A stretch of DNA of 64,000 nucleotides from Mucilaginibacter ginsenosidivorax. Lineage in GTDB: Bacteria; Bacteroidota; Bacteroidia; Sphingobacteriales; Sphingobacteriaceae. The notes under the pieces are model-generated. The model searched no databases. It saw only the letters and a list, made by a program, of their open reading frames with translations, and had not been told where the DNA came from. Positions 54,082 through 63,065 of the stretch are shown here, in pieces; position 1 is the stretch's first letter, and the number at the start of each line of letters is the position of its first letter. The position numbers and the translations under genes are program-made. The stretch spans positions 7,626,001 through 7,690,000 of the forward strand of contig NZ_CP042437.1 in the NCBI RefSeq assembly GCF_007971525.1, given 5' to 3'.

Positions 54082-55458
54082 ATGTTAACAGTAGAAAAAA
54101 TCGGCGGTACATCCATGACCGCATTGGGTGATGTCATCAAAAACATTATCCTGTTTGAGCGCAGCGGCAACCAGCTTTACAACCGCATCTTTGTAGTATC
54201 GGCATTTTCGGGGGTAACCAACCTGCTGCTCGAAAATAAAAAAACCAAGGCTCCTGGTGTTTATCACCGGTTGGCGACTTATAAAGATTTCCATAAGCCC
54301 CTTAAAGAACTCATTGTTAAGCTTAAACAACTCAATAAAAACTATGAAGGCCTCGGCTTAAACCTTGCCCAGGCCGATGCTTTTATTGAGCAACGCCTTA
54401 AAGACGCACAAACTTACCTGGAAAATATTGCCAATATTCTGGCCTCCGGCTATGTAAACAAAGCAGATGTTTTACTGGCTGCACGCGAAATCCTGGCATC
54501 TATAGGCGAAAGTCATTCGGCATTTGTTTTTGCCAATGTATTGCAAAATATGGGCATCAATGCCACTTTTGTAGATTTGAGCGGCTTCCATGATCACCGG
54601 TCATTAACTATCGATCAACGCATCAGGAAAGATCTGCAGCATATAGATTTTGCCGGCACCATTACTATTGTAACCGGTTATGCCAAAGGCACTGAAGGTA
54701 TTATGCGCGAGTTTGACCGCGGCTACTCTGAAGTTACTTTTAGTAAAATAGCTGTTGAAGTAAAACCACAGGAAGCCATCATCCATAAAGAATACCATTT
54801 GTGTACTGCCGACCCGCAATTGGTAGGTGTTGAAAATTGTTTCCCGGTAGGCAATACCAACTACGATGTGGCCGACCAATTGGCCGACGTGGGCATGGAA
54901 GCTATCCATCCAAAAGCATCCAAACCATTAGAGATCAATGATATTGACCTGAGAATAAAAAACACTTTCCAACCGGAGCATCCCGGCACGCTAATTACAC
55001 GCGAATACATATGTGATAAAAAACGGGTTGAGGTGATTACCGGTACCGAACAAGTAATGATGATTGATATATACGACCCATCGATGGTGGGCAACGTAGG
55101 TACCGATTTTCATATCATGCAGCTGTTTTATAAATATGGCGTAAGCTATACTTTTAAGGCTACCAGCGCCAACAGTATCTCGATTGTGATATGGGATAAG
55201 GATTTCAACAAAAAACTGATACAGGAATTAGAAGATGATTACGAGAAAGTAACTGTTGAAAAAATGGCCATGGTTTGCCTCATAGGTTCTAATATGGATC
55301 AACCGGGTTTATTGGCCAAATCGGCAACGGCACTGGCACAAAAAGGTATCAATATTAAAAGCTGTGGCTTTGCCCTGCGTAAGGTAAACATCCAGTTTTT
55401 GGTTGCAAGAGAAGATTTTGCGGAGGCCATAAAAGCATTGAATAAGGCGATGATATAA
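54082..55458 (+). CDS. Aspartate kinase, resembling the ectoine-associated (Ask_Ect) type
   Basis: A 458-residue monofunctional aspartokinase. The kinase domain starts VEKIGGTSM rather than the common KFGGTSV and has RIFVVSAFSGVTNLLLE and REFDRGYSEVTFSKIA. Two C-terminal ACT domains follow (~315-455, for example MVCLIGSNMDQPGLLAKSAT). The start motif and the long helical insertion after residue 60 recall aspartate kinases found beside ectoine genes, from memory. No ectABC genes are in the window, so here it may simply supply lysine, threonine and methionine synthesis. It is a single gene, 172 bp after proC. Confidence 0.9.
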   Translation: MLTVEKIGGTSMTALGDVIKNIILFERSGNQLYNRIFVVSAFSGVTNLLLENKKTKAPGVYHRLATYKDFHKPLKELIVKLKQLNKNYEGLGLNLAQADAFIEQRLKDAQTYLENIANILASGYVNKADVLLAAREILASIGESHSAFVFANVLQNMGINATFVDLSGFHDHRSLTIDQRIRKDLQHIDFAGTITIVTGYAKGTEGIMREFDRGYSEVTFSKIAVEVKPQEAIIHKEYHLCTADPQLVGVENCFPVGNTNYDVADQLADVGMEAIHPKASKPLEINDIDLRIKNTFQPEHPGTLITREYICDKKRVEVITGTEQVMMIDIYDPSMVGNVGTDFHIMQLFYKYGVSYTFKATSANSISIVIWDKDFNKKLIQELEDDYEKVTVEKMAMVCLIGSNMDQPGLLAKSATALAQKGINIKSCGFALRKVNIQFLVAREDFAEAIKALNKAMI

Positions 55459-55499
55459 TTTGAAAGGAAATCGGGAAATGAAAATTGTTATCAGAAGGC

Positions 55500-55973
55500 T
55501 CAGTTTTCACTCCCTGATTTTTCCATTTTTAAAGCTTTTATGCTGTAGCTATTCAGCGTAGTTAATAATTCTGACAAATAAGCATTCACATTTCCAAGCC
55601 TGATAATTTTAGGAGCCTGACGTATTAAAATCTGGCCGGTTGAAGTTTGCTTTGCAACCGGGTACATTTTAATCATGAGTGAACCATTTTCTTCCTCAAT
55701 TTCCTCAATATCCGCCCAATAATATTTTACATTTTTAACATGGTCGTAAATAAAAACCTCATCAAATTCAAGCTGGGGCTCTTTATTTATTGCTACTATT
55801 ATTGATCTTAAATTTGAATAGAACAAACTGATAAGGTTAAATGCAAAACCTATGTAAATAAACCAGCTTGCCACAGGCGAGACATTCCGGTTAAAAGAGA
55901 TAACAAGTATCCATATTGCAGTTATCACCAATTGCAGAATTAACCCGGTGCCAAATTTAAAATAGTATTTCAT
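55500..55973 (-). CDS. Small membrane protein of unknown function
   Basis: A 157-residue protein with two hydrophobic helices near the N-terminus (~9-27 and ~35-55), followed by a ~95-residue soluble domain. Segments such as EFDEVFIYDHVKNVKYYWADIEEIEEE resemble the PH-like bacterial domain found in small membrane proteins, but I cannot assign a family with confidence. It is a single gene on the minus strand, convergent with the aspartate kinase (42-bp gap) and divergent from the S9 peptidase. Confidence 0.7.
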   Translation of the reverse strand: MKYYFKFGTGLILQLVITAIWILVISFNRNVSPVASWFIYIGFAFNLISLFYSNLRSIIVAINKEPQLEFDEVFIYDHVKNVKYYWADIEEIEEENGSLMIKMYPVAKQTSTGQILIRQAPKIIRLGNVNAYLSELLTTLNSYSIKALKMEKSGSEN

Positions 55974-56123
55974 CCTTCATCAAATATAACTAATTACCCT
56001 AAAGTAACTAAGCTTTTACTTTTCGGATTAACCCTCTCCCATTCGCTTTAAATTGTAACTTTCCCGTGGTTAATTTTTCTAAGCGGGTTATTTTGAGCAT
56101 ATTTAATGGTTAACAAAGTTGAT

Positions 56124-58940
56124 ATGCGTAAACTTTTACTAATAACATTTTTATCGGCTATCTGTGTTAGCCTGTCTGCTCAAACGATCTCAAAAAAGCC
56201 TTTAGATCATGCTGTTTTTGACGGATGGCAAAGCATAACCGGCCAGCGGATAAGTAATGATGGTAAATGGATTATGTATGTTGTGAAACCGCAGGAGGGC
56301 GATGCCCAGCTGGTGATAACTGACTCGAAAAACACTACCGAAGTGCAGGTCCCACGTGCCGATACGGCGCGTTTTAGCAGCGATGGTAAATTCGCTGTAT
56401 TCCAGATCAGGCCTTTTTTTAAAGATATCAGGCAGGCTAAGATCAAGAAGAAAAAGCAGTCGGAATTCCCTAAGGACACTTTAGGATTTATTTCGCTTTC
56501 CACACAAAATATCATCAAAATACCCTCAGTCAGAAACTTTAAGATTGCCGAGAACGCCAATGTAATCGCCTATCTGTCTGCTGCTGATACAATAAAAAAG
56601 CCTTCGCCTGCCGACACCTCCAAAAAAGCTGTTAAAGAAACTACTGCGCCGTCAACTCAGGACGGTGCCGACCTTACAGTAAGACAATTGGCAGGTACTA
56701 TAACCCATACATTTAAATACGTTACCGATTACCAGGTAAGCAAGAATGGTAAGCTGGTGGCTTTTGCGGTTACCGCGCCCGCAAAACAAAAACAAGTTAC
56801 TTCTGGTCTGTATGTTTTTGATGTAGATAAAAATATAGTAAAAGCTATCAGCAAAGGCAGGGGAAATTACCATAATATAACCATTGATGACGCGGGCAGG
56901 CAAATTGCTTTTGCCGCCGAGAAAAATCCCGAGAAGGCCCTGGTAAAACCATTTAAACTTTACTATTACAACCTAACCCGCGACAGTGCTACAGTGATAG
57001 CCGCCGAAGGATTAGAAACTATGCCCGATAAATGGGCCGTGAGTGGCGATGGTAAAATATATTTCAGTAAGAGCGGCACGAACCTGTTTTTTGGCACTGC
57101 CCCTATCCCCAAACCGGCCGATACTACCATTGTTGATTTTGAAGTAGCCCGGCTTGATATCTGGAACTATAAAGATGATTACCTGCAACCCCAACAGCTC
57201 AAAAACCTGCAAAAGGAACTCAAAAGAAGCTACCTGGCGGTAATAAGGCCCGAAGATCCAACATCCAAACAGGTACAATTGGGCAGCAAGGCAATCCCCG
57301 AGGTTTTCGTGGCCGAGAATAAAGACGCACGTTATGTTTTGGGGCTTACAGATACCGGCGCACGCGTACAATCGCAATGGGAAGGCGACACCAAACAACA
57401 AGCTATTTTAATTGATACCAAAAGCGGCAACAAACGGCTGATAAACCAAGGTGTAAAAGCGAGTTATCGCATCTCGCCGGACGGCCAATATGTGGTATGG
57501 TTCAATTTTGCCGATCAGCAGTGGTACAGCTACCAGATCATGACCGGCGCCAAAACCAACCTGACTAAATCAATCGGCACAAAAATGGGCGACGAATTGA
57601 ATGATGTGCCCAACTATGCCCAGGATTACGGCTTAGCAGGCTGGACGAAAGACGATAAGGCAGTATTAATTTACGACCGGTACGATATCTGGAGCATCGA
57701 TCCGGCAACAGGTGAAGCCACTAATTTTACCAACGGAACCGGGCGTAAAAACAGACTCATTATCAGGTACGACATTACCGATCCCGAACAAAAATTTATT
57801 CCCTCAAAACAGCCTATGTGGTTGTTGGCACAGGATGAAGAAACAAAACAATGGGGATATTTTGTAAAAACACCCGAGAGCAAATCCCCACCTGAAAAGA
57901 TAACCTGGGGCAAATACAGCTATGGCGATTTAACCAGGGCAAAAAAGGCAGCAATTTACATCTATACCAAAGCCAATTATGAATCTTCGCCCGATTTATA
58001 TGTATCAACCGACCTGAAAAAAGAGGCTAAGCTAAGCGGCATCAACCCTCAGCAGTCCCAATACAACTGGGGAACGGCCGAACTGGTACACTGGACTACA
58101 CCTAAGGGTTATAAGTCAACGGGGATATTATATAAGCCTGAGGATTTCGACGCTAATAAAAAATACCCCATGGTAGTTTATTTTTATGAGAAGTTATCCG
58201 ACGGATTGTATAATTACCTGCCGCCCGCGCCTACCCCCTCGCGCCTGCCCATTTCATTCTTTGTAAGTAACGGCTATTTGGTTTTTGCACCCGATATCAG
58301 CTATGAAACCGGCCATCCCGGCGCTTCGGCCGTTGAATTCATTAACTCAGGGGTCGAATCTTTGAAGAAGAATTCATGGGTTGATGGCGCGCATATAGGC
58401 ATCCAGGGGCAAAGCTGGGGTGGCTACCAGGTGGCTTACCTGGTTACCCAAACCAACATGTACGCCGCCGCATGGGCCGGTGCACCGGTTGCCAACATGA
58501 CCTCGGCCTACGGTGGTATCCGCTGGGAATCGGGTGTTAACCGGCAGTTTCAGTACGAGAAAACACAAAGCCGAATTGGCGCTACATTATGGGAAAAGCC
58601 TGAGTTGTATATCGAGAACTCACCCTTATTCCAATTACCCAAAGTACAAACCCCGGTTATGATTATGAGTAACGATGCCGATGGTGCTGTGCCCTGGTAC
58701 CAGGGGATAGAAATGTTTACCGCCCTGCGCCGCCTGGGCAAACCGGTTTGGCTGCTGCAATATAACGGCGAAGCACATAACCTGGTTCAGCGGCAAAACC
58801 GCAAGGATATTACCATTCGCGAACAGCAGTATTTCGACTACTTTTTGAAAGGTGCACCAATGCCTGTCTGGATGGCCAAAGGTGTACCCGCTGTGGATAA
58901 AGGTAAAGATTGGGGCCTTGAGTTGGTAAAGCCCCTCTAA
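56124..58940 (+). CDS. Secreted S9-family peptidase (prolyl oligopeptidase/dipeptidyl-peptidase type)
   Basis: A serine peptidase of about 938 residues. I chose the ATG at 56124 because it begins a standard signal peptide (RKLLLITFLSAICVSLSAQ); an in-frame ATG exists at 56106. The N-terminal ~600 residues are a WD40-like beta-propeller. The alpha/beta-hydrolase domain contains the triad Ser764 (GQSWGGYQ), Asp853 (NDADGAVPW) and His885 (GEAHNL). It is longer than typical DPP IV because of an insertion around residues 155-180 rich in Lys, Thr and Ser. The final codons and stop (AAGCCCCTCTAAATCTCCC) resemble a GC-rich intergenic repeat. An IS has duplicated its last 137 bp downstream. Confidence 0.95.
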   Translation: MRKLLLITFLSAICVSLSAQTISKKPLDHAVFDGWQSITGQRISNDGKWIMYVVKPQEGDAQLVITDSKNTTEVQVPRADTARFSSDGKFAVFQIRPFFKDIRQAKIKKKKQSEFPKDTLGFISLSTQNIIKIPSVRNFKIAENANVIAYLSAADTIKKPSPADTSKKAVKETTAPSTQDGADLTVRQLAGTITHTFKYVTDYQVSKNGKLVAFAVTAPAKQKQVTSGLYVFDVDKNIVKAISKGRGNYHNITIDDAGRQIAFAAEKNPEKALVKPFKLYYYNLTRDSATVIAAEGLETMPDKWAVSGDGKIYFSKSGTNLFFGTAPIPKPADTTIVDFEVARLDIWNYKDDYLQPQQLKNLQKELKRSYLAVIRPEDPTSKQVQLGSKAIPEVFVAENKDARYVLGLTDTGARVQSQWEGDTKQQAILIDTKSGNKRLINQGVKASYRISPDGQYVVWFNFADQQWYSYQIMTGAKTNLTKSIGTKMGDELNDVPNYAQDYGLAGWTKDDKAVLIYDRYDIWSIDPATGEATNFTNGTGRKNRLIIRYDITDPEQKFIPSKQPMWLLAQDEETKQWGYFVKTPESKSPPEKITWGKYSYGDLTRAKKAAIYIYTKANYESSPDLYVSTDLKKEAKLSGINPQQSQYNWGTAELVHWTTPKGYKSTGILYKPEDFDANKKYPMVVYFYEKLSDGLYNYLPPAPTPSRLPISFFVSNGYLVFAPDISYETGHPGASAVEFINSGVESLKKNSWVDGAHIGIQGQSWGGYQVAYLVTQTNMYAAAWAGAPVANMTSAYGGIRWESGVNRQFQYEKTQSRIGATLWEKPELYIENSPLFQLPKVQTPVMIMSNDADGAVPWYQGIEMFTALRRLGKPVWLLQYNGEAHNLVQRQNRKDITIREQQYFDYFLKGAPMPVWMAKGVPAVDKGKDWGLELVKPL

Positions 58941-59029
58941 ATCTCCCTTCAATGCTATTAAGTTAAGAGAAACAGAAGCGAAAAAAAATATCGAACACCG
59001 AATTCCGAATATCCAACACCGAAGTTTTT
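58804..59029 (+). repeat. Left copy of the 226-bp direct repeat flanking the IS
   Basis: This stretch runs from AGGATATTACCATTCG to ACACCGAAGTTTTT and recurs base for base, as far as I can read, at 60861-61086. It includes the last 137 bp of the S9 peptidase gene and 89 bp of intergenic DNA. It is best read as a very long target-site duplication. Confidence 0.9.
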
Positions 59030-60860
59030 CCTGAGTTTGACACCTAAAGGTCAAAAAAGTGCGAATCGGGCAAATGGGAGTGGTTTTTAGGTGAATTTTG
59101 AAAATTTGTATTGCGAAAACCACTATTGACTGGTGGTGCGAAAACGGCGTAATTTGTGCAACCAAGCACAATGGCGACCTTAAAAATCGATCAGAAAGAC
59201 GGCGAAAAATACGTTCGGATTGTAGAATCTTACCGGGACGAGTCCGGCGTGTCACGAATGCGCACATTGGCCAACCTGGGCAAGCTCGATGACAAGAAGA
59301 TAGCATCCCTTAAACGGCTCGGTACTAAGCTTTACCAGGCGATGGGCGGCCCCCCCGAAGAGCTGACCGGCAATGGCATTACCGAGCAGGGACGTTATAA
59401 CTACGGTTACGTACTGGCCTGCAAGCACATACTTTCATGGTATAAACTGGACAAATTGCTTGACCGCATCGGTAAGAAAGCAAAGCTTCGGTTTTCTTTA
59501 GTCAACACCATTTTGCTGATGCTATGCGAACGGCTGAACGAGCCGGCAAGCAAGCGCCGGACTTTCTTTAACCAGTCAGAGTACATTGGTTTGGAACAGG
59601 TTCCGCTACACCACCTGTACCGGACGCTGGATAAACTGGCGGACTGGAAGGAGCAGATACAGGAGCGGATCTATCAAACCGGGCGCGACCTTTTCAACCA
59701 GCGGCTGGATGTAGTGTTCTACGATGTAACGACCTTCTACTTTGAAAGCGAACAGGAAACGGAAGGTCACCTGCGGCAGAAAGGGTTTTCTAAAGATGGC
59801 AAGATCGGAAACACACAAGTACTGCTGGGTCTGCTTATCGATAAGGACAAACAGCCGGTGGGCTACCAGGTCTACAAAGGAGACCTGTTCGAGGGCCATA
59901 CATTTAAAGAGGCTATTTCTTCATTAAAAAAGCGATACCAACTGGACCAGGTTATCGTAGTGGCTGATCGCGGCATGTTGTCCAAAGAGAATATCCAGGA
60001 ACTAACCGAAAATCAGGGTTATCAGTATATCCTGGGTGAAAAACTTAAAATGCTTCCCCATGCTATTCAGAAACCTTTACTCGAGTTGAAAAACTACAAC
60101 AAGGAATGGATAATGAATGAGGAACGCAGCCTGATTGTAAAGTATACCGCTATTGAATATGAAGACCGCCTGATAATCGGTACATGGTCAGCCAGCAGAG
60201 CAGAAAAAGACCGCAAGGAAAGGGAAGAGCGGGTAACCAAAGCAGAATTGATGCAGCAAAACCCGTCATTACTTAAAAAGAAAGCATCACATTACTTTCT
60301 TAAAAATGACCAGCAAGAGAAATACCTGCTCGACCAGCAAAAGATTGAGCGGCATCAGCAGTATGATGGATTCCTTGCAATCGCAACCAATGTAAGAGAT
60401 ATGGACACCGGTATCATACTCGATCATTACAAACACCTCTACCAGGTAGAACACGCTTTCCGCACCTTTAAAAGCTTTTTGGAAACCAGGCCCATGTTCC
60501 ACTGGACAGATCAGCGCATAGAGGGACATATCTGCCTGTGTTATATGGCTTATACCTTTCAAATCTTTTTAAGCAATCAACTCAAAAAGAACAATACGCC
60601 GCTTTCAGAAAATGAGATCAGGCGGACATTAGACAAAATGCAGCTTAGCCTGGTGGAACAGGCAGGCCAACAATATTACCTCCGCTCGAAGCAAACTACC
60701 GAAACTGCCGCCCTGCTCAAAGTGATCGCCGCCCGGCCATTACCAGATATGTTTCATAATCGACAGATAGTCAATTACTTATAAAAATATGTATTGCGAA
60801 AAGCTAAACATAAACTAATTGACTATCAGATATTTAACCAAAAATCGTGTCAAACTCAGG
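59030..60860 (+). mobile_element. IS1634-like insertion sequence (IS4 superfamily-type), 1831 bp
   Basis: The ends are 14-bp perfect inverted repeats: CCTGAGTTTGACAC at 59030-59043 and GTGTCAAACTCAGG at 60847-60860. A single transposase gene fills most of the element. A TGTATTGCGAAAA word occurs near both ends (about 59106 and 60789). The element is flanked by 226-bp direct repeats. Known IS1634-family elements generate unusually long and variable target duplications, which agrees with this. The open frame and ends are intact, so it may be active. Confidence 0.92.
59171..60784 (+). CDS. IS1634-family DDE transposase
   Basis: About 537 residues from the ATG at 59171 (an upstream GTG at 59156 is also in frame). 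The catalytic residues are recognisable: first Asp in VVFYDVTTFYFESE, second Asp in VIVVADRGMLSKEN, and Glu in the segment YQVEHAFRTFKSFLETRP. The N-terminus (DESGVSRMRTLANLGKLDD) is the usual start of this family and the C-terminal part has HICLCYMAYTFQIFL. There is no frameshift or premature stop. It transposes the element defined by the 14-bp ends at 59030 and 60860. Confidence 0.94.
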   Translation: MATLKIDQKDGEKYVRIVESYRDESGVSRMRTLANLGKLDDKKIASLKRLGTKLYQAMGGPPEELTGNGITEQGRYNYGYVLACKHILSWYKLDKLLDRIGKKAKLRFSLVNTILLMLCERLNEPASKRRTFFNQSEYIGLEQVPLHHLYRTLDKLADWKEQIQERIYQTGRDLFNQRLDVVFYDVTTFYFESEQETEGHLRQKGFSKDGKIGNTQVLLGLLIDKDKQPVGYQVYKGDLFEGHTFKEAISSLKKRYQLDQVIVVADRGMLSKENIQELTENQGYQYILGEKLKMLPHAIQKPLLELKNYNKEWIMNEERSLIVKYTAIEYEDRLIIGTWSASRAEKDRKEREERVTKAELMQQNPSLLKKKASHYFLKNDQQEKYLLDQQKIERHQQYDGFLAIATNVRDMDTGIILDHYKHLYQVEHAFRTFKSFLETRPMFHWTDQRIEGHICLCYMAYTFQIFLSNQLKKNNTPLSENEIRRTLDKMQLSLVEQAGQQYYLRSKQTTETAALLKVIAARPLPDMFHNRQIVNYL

Positions 60861-60997
60861 AGGATATTACCATTCGCGAACAGCAGTATTTCGACTACTT
60901 TTTGAAAGGTGCACCAATGCCTGTCTGGATGGCCAAAGGTGTACCCGCTGTGGATAAAGGTAAAGATTGGGGCCTTGAGTTGGTAAAGCCCCTCTAA
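60861..60997 (+). pseudogene. Duplicated 3' fragment of the S9 peptidase gene
   Basis: The last 45 codons of the peptidase (from DITIREQQYFDYFLKGAP to LELVKPL) plus stop, created by the IS target duplication. An open frame joins it to IS sequence from 60794, but it has no start of its own and is not expected to make a functional protein. Confidence 0.9.
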
Positions 60998-61086
60998 ATC
61001 TCCCTTCAATGCTATTAAGTTAAGAGAAACAGAAGCGAAAAAAAATATCGAACACCGAATTCCGAATATCCAACACCGAAGTTTTT
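60861..61086 (+). repeat. Right copy of the 226-bp direct repeat flanking the IS
   Basis: Second copy of 58804-59029. It is followed by CCTTCATTATTCG, the original continuation of the target, whereas the left copy is followed by the IS end CCTGAG. Confidence 0.9.
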
Positions 61087-61158
61087 CCTTCATTATTCGA
61101 AACTGGGCATTCGGTGTTCGATATTAAATTGGCCGCAATTCCTTAACCTAATAGCATT
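61008..61158. repeat. Two-tier palindromic intergenic repeat
   Basis: The outer arms are AATGCTATTAAGTTAAG (61008-61024) and CTTAACCTAATAGCATT (61142-61158), 16 of 17 paired. The inner arms are AATATCGAACACCGAAT (61044-61060) and ATTCGGTGTTCGATATT (61109-61125), fully paired. The IS integrated in the loop of this structure, so the upstream duplicate (58951-59029) has only the left arms. Confidence 0.85.
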
Positions 61159-61234
61159 AAACCTCCCCTTAAGCGGCGGCTTTTCATTTTATATTTTACA
61201 AATTGCCGTCCTGGTGAAAATACGGGGGGGCGTG

Positions 61235-61276
61235 AAAACAACAAAGCCGGATTGATTAGTCCGGCTTTGTTGTTTT
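61235..61276. terminator. Strong bidirectional terminator
   Basis: A 17-bp perfect stem (AAAACAACAAAGCCGGA / TCCGGCTTTGTTGTTTT) around an 8-base loop. It has A-runs before and T-runs after on both strands. It lies 15 bp after the E2 gene's stop and would also stop rightward transcription from the IS and peptidase region. Confidence 0.85.
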
Positions 61277-61290
61277 ATATAAAGAGTTGA

Positions 61291-63021
61291 TTATATATCT
61301 CTGTTTGCATCCCATTTCTCCAGGTAGTCGGCCACGCGACGTACAAATGAGCCTCCTAAGGCACCATCAACAACCCTATGGTCATATGATAATGACAGGA
61401 ACATCATGTGGCGGATGGCAATTACGTCACCTTGTGGGGTTTCAATTACCGCTGGCTTTTTCTTGATGGTGCCAACCGCCAGTATAGCTACCTGCGGCTG
61501 GTTTATAATTGGCGTGCCCATCACATTGCCAAACGAACCTACGTTGGTTATTGTAAATGTACCGTCCCTAACATCATCCGGTAATAATTTACCAGTACGG
61601 GCGCGATTAGCCAGATCGTTAACTGCTTTGGTAATGCCCAGCAAGTTCAACTCATCGGCTTTCTTAATCACCGGCACTATCAGGTTGCCACTTGGCAAAG
61701 CGGTTGCCATACTGATATTGATGGCTGCCTTTTTAATGATTTGCGTACCGTTAACCGTTACGTTAATCATCGGAAAATCCTTGATCGCCTTAACTACGGC
61801 CTCGATAAATATCGGTGTAAAGGTTATTTTTTCGTTCTCGCGTTTTTCAAAACTACCTTTCACCTTTTCGCGCCATAAAACCAGTCCCGTTACATCAGCC
61901 TCAACAAATGAGGTAACGTGCGGCGAGGTTTGCTTGCTCATCACCATATGGTCGGCAATCAGGCGGCGCATCCTATCCATTTCGATAATCTCATCGGCAC
62001 CAGAAACCGAGCTTAATGACGGCGTTGGCTTTGCCTGTGCAGCCTCTACTTTGGGCTCGCTTGCATTTACACGCTCCGCTAGCGGTTCTGCTTTGGGTGG
62101 CGCTGTTACTTCTGGTTCCTTAACAGGTTCAGGCGCTGGACTTGCAGCGACAGGCTCCTCGGCAGTTACTACATCGTTTAAAGTATCCGGCTGGCTTATC
62201 GTACTTTCTTCAGGTAACACAGCGTTTGGTGGCTCAACAGTTGTTTCCGGAGCTTCAGCAACGGGTTGTACTATGCTATGGGTATTGCTTTCGGCAGGAG
62301 CAAAAGATTGTACAGGAGCCTCTGCTTTCTGCGCTGCCGGGGAGTTCTTATACTGAATATAACTTAACAGATCATCTTTGGTTAAACGGCCTTCAGAACC
62401 GGTACCGGGAATACGATCAAGTTCGTCAATGCTGATATTCTCCTGGCTGGCGATGTTGCGTACCAAAGGCGAGTAAAACCGTCCCTCACCTTTAAAATTC
62501 TGATCGTAAGGCGATGGTGCCTGGGGTTCAAGCTGTGCAATTCCAGGGATATCAACAGGTGTCGCTATATCGGGTTGATGCTCTGTAACCTCTTGGTTTT
62601 CAATCACAGGCGCTGGTGCATCATACCTAACCTCGTTAAACGGCGTATATTCCTTAAAATCGGTCTGACTTTCTTCAACAGGAGCAGATTCTGCTACATG
62701 AGGTACTTCAATGGAAGGAATTGTTGTTTCAACTTCAGGAGCTAATTGAGCCTCCGGGGCGGCAGTTGCAGTTTCCGGTTCGTCAGTTTCAATAATGGCA
62801 ATTATCGCCCCTACCTGCACTACATCGTTTTCCTGGTATAACTGCTCTATTAATTTACCGGCAACGGGTGATGGCACATCAGAATCAACTTTATCAGTCG
62901 CAATCTCCATTACTGCTTCGTCGGCATCAACGCGATCTCCTGGATTTTTGTTCCATTTAATTACGGTTGCCTCCGCAACACTTTCACCCATTTTTGGCAA
63001 TAATAGTTGATATTTGGCCAT
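61291..63021 (-). CDS. Dihydrolipoamide acyltransferase (E2) of a 2-oxoacid dehydrogenase complex
   Basis: A 576-residue E2 subunit. One lipoyl domain (residues ~2-78) carries Lys44 in EIATDKVDSDV. A long Pro/Ala/Glu-rich linker follows. The E3-binding domain is at about 180-225 (FYSPLVRNIASQENISIDEL), followed by a second flexible linker. The catalytic domain covers ~340-576, with His548 and Asp552 in SYDHRVVDGALGG. The lipoyl and catalytic sequences look closest to branched-chain 2-oxoacid or generic Bacteroidota E2 proteins; pyruvate or 2-oxoglutarate specificity cannot be excluded. The linkers (~78-180 and ~230-340) are unusually long. E1 and E3 genes are not in the window. Confidence 0.92.
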   Translation of the reverse strand: MAKYQLLLPKMGESVAEATVIKWNKNPGDRVDADEAVMEIATDKVDSDVPSPVAGKLIEQLYQENDVVQVGAIIAIIETDEPETATAAPEAQLAPEVETTIPSIEVPHVAESAPVEESQTDFKEYTPFNEVRYDAPAPVIENQEVTEHQPDIATPVDIPGIAQLEPQAPSPYDQNFKGEGRFYSPLVRNIASQENISIDELDRIPGTGSEGRLTKDDLLSYIQYKNSPAAQKAEAPVQSFAPAESNTHSIVQPVAEAPETTVEPPNAVLPEESTISQPDTLNDVVTAEEPVAASPAPEPVKEPEVTAPPKAEPLAERVNASEPKVEAAQAKPTPSLSSVSGADEIIEMDRMRRLIADHMVMSKQTSPHVTSFVEADVTGLVLWREKVKGSFEKRENEKITFTPIFIEAVVKAIKDFPMINVTVNGTQIIKKAAINISMATALPSGNLIVPVIKKADELNLLGITKAVNDLANRARTGKLLPDDVRDGTFTITNVGSFGNVMGTPIINQPQVAILAVGTIKKKPAVIETPQGDVIAIRHMMFLSLSYDHRVVDGALGGSFVRRVADYLEKWDANRDI

Positions 63022-63065
63022 AGATACAAATTATACTTTACGCACAAAATTATGCATTTTGAAGC

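Noticed and set aside
60794..60997. 67-codon open frame overlapping the right end of the IS
   Set aside because: It is a chimera of IS end sequence and the duplicated tail of the S9 peptidase, with no independent start signal or domain.
61406..62356. 316-codon plus-strand open frame
   Set aside because: It is a shadow of the E2 acyltransferase gene. Its Ala/Ser/Thr/Gly-rich translation mirrors the Pro/Ala/Glu linker codons of the real protein.
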